Positions 61,468-64,000 of a stretch of DNA of 64,000 nt are shown here, piece by piece. The stretch is from Janthinobacterium sp. UMAB-56 (GTDB lineage: Bacteria; Pseudomonadota; Gammaproteobacteria; Burkholderiales; Burkholderiaceae_D): positions 44,348-108,347 of the forward strand of contig NZ_LT607660.1 in NCBI RefSeq assembly GCF_900095265.1. Direction: 5' to 3'. A program made the translations under genes and the position numbers. Numbering within the stretch: the stretch's first letter is position 1; each line of letters starts with the position of its first letter. The notes below the pieces were generated by a model. It did no database searches and was not told where the DNA came from. It saw nothing but the letters and a program-made list of their open reading frames with translations.

Positions 61468-61488
61468 TTGGCTATTTTAAATAGCCAA
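61468..61488. promoter_or_regulatory. 21-bp palindromic operator between OsmC and MocR genes
   Basis: Ten-base arms TTGGCTATTT and its exact complement flank a single T. It lies 48 bp before OsmC and 39 bp before MocR starts. An autoregulatory MocR site is likely, though MocR sites are often direct repeats. Confidence 0.7.
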
Positions 61489-61527
61489 TAAGTGCTATCT
61501 TGAAACTACCAATTCAAAGGCGCCATC

Positions 61528-63018
61528 ATGCCAGCTTCTCACCTGAACCAGATCATCGCCGCCTTGCCGCTGCAGCGTGGCGCGCGCGAACCGCTATTTC
61601 GCCAGCTGTATGCGGCCATCAAGGCGGCCATCCTCGATGGCAGCATGAGCCCCGGCATGCAACTGCCACCCACGCGCGACTTTTGCCGTCTGCTGGCCGT
61701 GTCGCGCCAGACGGTGCTCAATGCGTATGCGCAGCTGGCGGCCGAAGGCTATCTCGATGGCGCTGTGGGGCGCGGCACCTTTGTCAGTCGCGAGGTTCCG
61801 CAGCCCATGGCTGCGCCGGCCGGCAAGATGGATGCGCCCGGCCTGCTGCGGCCCCTGTCGGCGCGCGGGCAGGGTGTGGTGACAGCCATGCGCCAGGTGG
61901 CCTTCCACCGTGGCCCGCTGCGCGCTTTTCGCGTCGGCATGCCGCGCATCGACCATTTTCCGTTCGACGTGTGGAACCGCCTGGAAGCGCGGCGCTGGCG
62001 CCGGCCCGACCACCAGTTCGGCTACAGCGACCCGGCCGGCTACCTGCCGCTGCGCGAGCTGCTGTGCGTGTATTTGAAAGCCTCGCGCGGCGTCCAGTGC
62101 ACGCCGCAGCAGATCGTCATCACCTCCGGTTCGCAGCAGGCGCTGTTCATGCTGTCGACCATCCTGCTGGCGCCGGGCGACTCGGCCTGGATGGAGTCGC
62201 CCGGCTACCGTGGCGCCAGTGGCCCGCTGCGCGCGGCCGGCGCGCGCGTGTTTCCCGTTCCTGTCGATGCGCAGGGGCTGGACGTGGCGTATGGCGTGGC
62301 GCACTGTCCGCAGGCAAAGCTGGCCTATGTCACGCCATCGCACCAGATGCCGCTGGGCGTGAGCATGAGCTTGCCCCGCCGCCTGGCCTTGCTGGCCTGG
62401 GCCGCACACAAGCAAGCCTGGCTGGTGGAAGACGATTACGACAGCGAATACCGCTACGCGGGCGCGCCGCTGGCCTCGCTGCAAAGCCTGGACCGGGCCG
62501 GCTGCGTGGTCTACGTGGGCACCCTGTCGAAGGTGCTGTTCCCCGGCCTGCGCCTCGGTTACATGGTGGCGCCGCCCGCGCTGGCCGAAGCGCTGGTACA
62601 GGCCAAGGCCGTGATGGACCGGCACACGGCCATCGTGCCGCAGATGGCGCTGGCCGACTTCATCGCCGAGGGCCACTTTGGCCGGCATATCCGCCGCACG
62701 CGCGACAGCAATGCCGAGCGGCGCGACCTGCTGCTGCGTGGCCTTGCGCGCGAACTCGATGATCAATTGCTGTGCGGCCCGGCCGACTGCGGCCTGGAAC
62801 TGTGCGCGTATTTTCGCGCTGGCCACGATGAAGAAATCGTCGCGCGCGCGGGTCTGGCACGGGGCATCGAATTGCGTCCGCTGGGCCACTATGCCGATCC
62901 GGCGGCGGGGCCAGCGTGCGCCACGCCACCCGGATTGTTATTGGGCTTTGCGGCGATCCCCCCGGCCGAGATGGCGCACGGCTTGCTGCAACTGGGGCGT
63001 ATCTTGCGCGGCCGATAA
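61528..63018 (+). CDS. MocR family regulator (GntR HTH fused to aminotransferase-like domain)
   Basis: A 496-residue fusion. The winged HTH is at about 20-90 (LPPTRDFCRLLAVSRQTVLN), a linker at 90-120, then a type I aminotransferase-like domain at 120-490. The PLP lysine is in VGTLSKVLFPGLRLGYMV. MocR proteins bind PLP or an amine and control vitamin B6, taurine, GABA or similar genes. It is divergent from osmC-paiB, which it may regulate. Confidence 0.92.
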   Translation: MPASHLNQIIAALPLQRGAREPLFRQLYAAIKAAILDGSMSPGMQLPPTRDFCRLLAVSRQTVLNAYAQLAAEGYLDGAVGRGTFVSREVPQPMAAPAGKMDAPGLLRPLSARGQGVVTAMRQVAFHRGPLRAFRVGMPRIDHFPFDVWNRLEARRWRRPDHQFGYSDPAGYLPLRELLCVYLKASRGVQCTPQQIVITSGSQQALFMLSTILLAPGDSAWMESPGYRGASGPLRAAGARVFPVPVDAQGLDVAYGVAHCPQAKLAYVTPSHQMPLGVSMSLPRRLALLAWAAHKQAWLVEDDYDSEYRYAGAPLASLQSLDRAGCVVYVGTLSKVLFPGLRLGYMVAPPALAEALVQAKAVMDRHTAIVPQMALADFIAEGHFGRHIRRTRDSNAERRDLLLRGLARELDDQLLCGPADCGLELCAYFRAGHDEEIVARAGLARGIELRPLGHYADPAAGPACATPPGLLLGFAAIPPAEMAHGLLQLGRILRGR

Positions 63019-63035
63019 ACTATACTGGCATCTGC

Positions 63036-63653
63036 ATGCACACGAAGACCAAGACCATGACGATCACCGCGACCATTGCGACTACTATTGCGACTATTAC
63101 CCGCTGCTCCTGGGCCAATCCGGCCAATCCCCGCTATCTCGCGTACCACGATACGGAGTGGGGCGTGCCCTGCCACGACGAGCGCCGGCTGTTCGAGATG
63201 CTGAACCTGGAAGGCGCGCAGGCGGGCCTGAGCTGGGAAACCATCTTGAACAAGCGCGAAACCTACCGCGCCGCCTTCGACGGCTGGGATGCGCAAAAGA
63301 TCGCCGCGTATGGTCCGGACAAAGTGGCGCAGCTGCTGCTCGACCCCGGCATCGTGCGTAACCGCCTGAAGGTGGCGGCCGCCATCACGAATGCGCAGGC
63401 CTACCTGCGCCTGCGCGCGGAAGGGCAAACCCTGGACAGCTTCTTGTGGGCGTATGTCGATGGCCGTCCCATCGTCAACAACTGGCAACCGGGTCAATTC
63501 CCTGCCAAGACGGCCTTGTCCGACAGATTGTCGAAAGACCTGGCCAAGCGGGGCTTCAAGTTCGTCGGCTCGACCATCATCTACGCCTACATGCAGGGTA
63601 TCGGCATGGTCAACGACCATGCACCCACCTGCTTTTGCCGCGCGGGGCATTGA
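63036..63653 (+). CDS. tag: DNA-3-methyladenine glycosylase I
   Basis: A 205-residue Tag-type glycosylase that removes 3-methyladenine from DNA. Features are RCSWANPANPRYLAYHDTEWG (first zinc ligand Cys, quoted to 20), the catalytic glutamate region in LNLEGAQAGLSWETIL, and zinc ligands near the end (NDHAPTCFCR). The N-terminus carries an odd stretch MTITATIATTIATIT caused by a short DNA repeat (ATTGCGACTA). Start ATG 63036 or 63057. It overlaps the following gene by one base (TGATG). Confidence 0.9.
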   Translation: MHTKTKTMTITATIATTIATITRCSWANPANPRYLAYHDTEWGVPCHDERRLFEMLNLEGAQAGLSWETILNKRETYRAAFDGWDAQKIAAYGPDKVAQLLLDPGIVRNRLKVAAAITNAQAYLRLRAEGQTLDSFLWAYVDGRPIVNNWQPGQFPAKTALSDRLSKDLAKRGFKFVGSTIIYAYMQGIGMVNDHAPTCFCRAGH

Positions 63654-64000
63654 TGCGCCGCGCCCTGGTCCTGCTCGACACGGATTTTGACGGCGCCCGC
63701 TTGCGCGCCGCCTGCGCCGCGCATGGCGATCGCCGCCTGCATTACATCGCGCTGGCGCCGCGTCCCGTCGACGCCAGCCACTTGCCCGAGCAGTGGCGCA
63801 CACAGTGGCCGCCTTGCGTGCCAGGCCTGCACCGCATGGTCTCGCGCGATGGCTTCGTCACACTCGATGTGCTGATCGGCGAGCCAGATGTCTGCCTGGC
63901 GCAATTGTCGGCGCGTGTCGACGAAGTGCATCTGGCCTGGGTGCCGGCAGACACGCCGGTGCTGGCGGGCCTGATGATGGACGGCGCCCGCCTGCAGGCC
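63653..64000 (+). CDS. MnmC-like tRNA modification protein, N-terminal part (cut by window end)
   Basis: 116 residues are visible and the frame is still open at 64000. The start ATG overlaps the tag stop (TGATG). The segment RLHYIALAPRPVDASHLPEQW, PCVPGLHRMVSRDGFVTLDVLIGEPD resembles the N-terminal methyltransferase-like half of betaproteobacterial MnmC (PGLHRL...G.VTL...GD). The first 50 residues of a normal MnmD domain, including the SAM motif, appear missing. The FAD-dependent oxidase domain would follow outside the window. This call is tentative. Confidence 0.5.
   Translation, partial: MRRALVLLDTDFDGARLRAACAAHGDRRLHYIALAPRPVDASHLPEQWRTQWPPCVPGLHRMVSRDGFVTLDVLIGEPDVCLAQLSARVDEVHLAWVPADTPVLAGLMMDGARLQA

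Noticed and set aside
1..64000. tRNA, rRNA, CRISPR, insertion sequences or phage genes
   Set aside because: None seen: no transposase, integrase, phage structural protein, spaced repeats or cloverleaf. Several defence-like themes (sigma modules, pilus) are ordinary chromosomal functions.

Overview
The window reads as chromosomal DNA of a GC-rich betaproteobacterium of the family Oxalobacteraceae, most likely Janthinobacterium or a close relative. This is inferred from protein content: a ptsN-hprK-rapZ block, a ubiE-Tim44-ubiJ-ubiB block, a subclass B3 metallo-beta-lactamase of the kind known in Janthinobacterium, and generally betaproteobacterial enzymes. There are about 65 protein genes, densely packed. 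I saw no rRNA, tRNA, CRISPR array, insertion sequence or prophage.

Layout. (1) 1-7.2 kb: a crotonase-family hydrolase, then on the minus strand ptsN-hprK-rapZ (nitrogen PTS and RNA adaptor), queF (queuosine) and ilvA, and a YqaA membrane protein. A 105-bp repeat with covarying hairpins separates hprK from rapZ. (2) 7.5-23 kb, plus strand: a 1346-residue FAD/Fe-S dehydrogenase, HIT and DUF971 proteins, a DGPF/ECF42 sigma pair, ubiE, a Tim44-like protein, ubiJ, ubiB, a TPMT-like methyltransferase, an FmdB zinc ribbon, a DUF502 protein, aspS, nudB, and two small paralogous membrane proteins. (3) 23-25.5 kb: a YbhP-like phosphoesterase, clsB and hslR. (4) 25.7-33.3 kb: a TetR regulator followed by a fatty-acid beta-oxidation cluster (acyl-CoA dehydrogenase, FadN-type HAD/ECH fusion, thioesterase, thiolase, crotonase). 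(5) 33.3-48 kb: accessory genes arranged as small regulator-target modules. These include LysR/amidohydrolase, a broken AraC gene, an HdeD-like membrane protein fused to a probable cysteine hydrolase, a NemR-like TetR with yqhD and a DJ-1/Hsp31 protein, TetR/DHFR-like, a B3 metallo-beta-lactamase with an E-type zinc site between two paralogous metallophosphoesterases, and LysR/pirin. (6) 48-52.5 kb: a solute-binding protein, a PnuC-like transporter, a TonB-dependent receptor with a long leader, and a response regulator with an AraC output domain. (7) 52.9-57.8 kb: an archaic (Csu-like) chaperone-usher pilus operon with an unusual 78-residue mini pilin-like gene on the opposite strand at its end. 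(8) 58-64 kb: HxlR regulator, CHRD lipoprotein, AEC transporter, OsmC/PaiB opposite a MocR regulator, tag, and the start of an mnmC-like gene cut by the window edge.

How it fits together. The housekeeping blocks are standard. The beta-oxidation cluster resembles the Bacillus fadNAE set with an added thioesterase. Several regulators have clear palindromic sites in front of their targets: TAGAC-N5-GTCTA twice around the NemR-like gene, and near-perfect 21-bp palindromes upstream of the DHFR-like and MocR genes. The observations I find most worth following are the hprK-rapZ repeat, which carries a synonymous remnant of a second hprK allele, the E-type B3 lactamase, the mini pilin-like gene, and the membrane/cysteine-hydrolase fusion.
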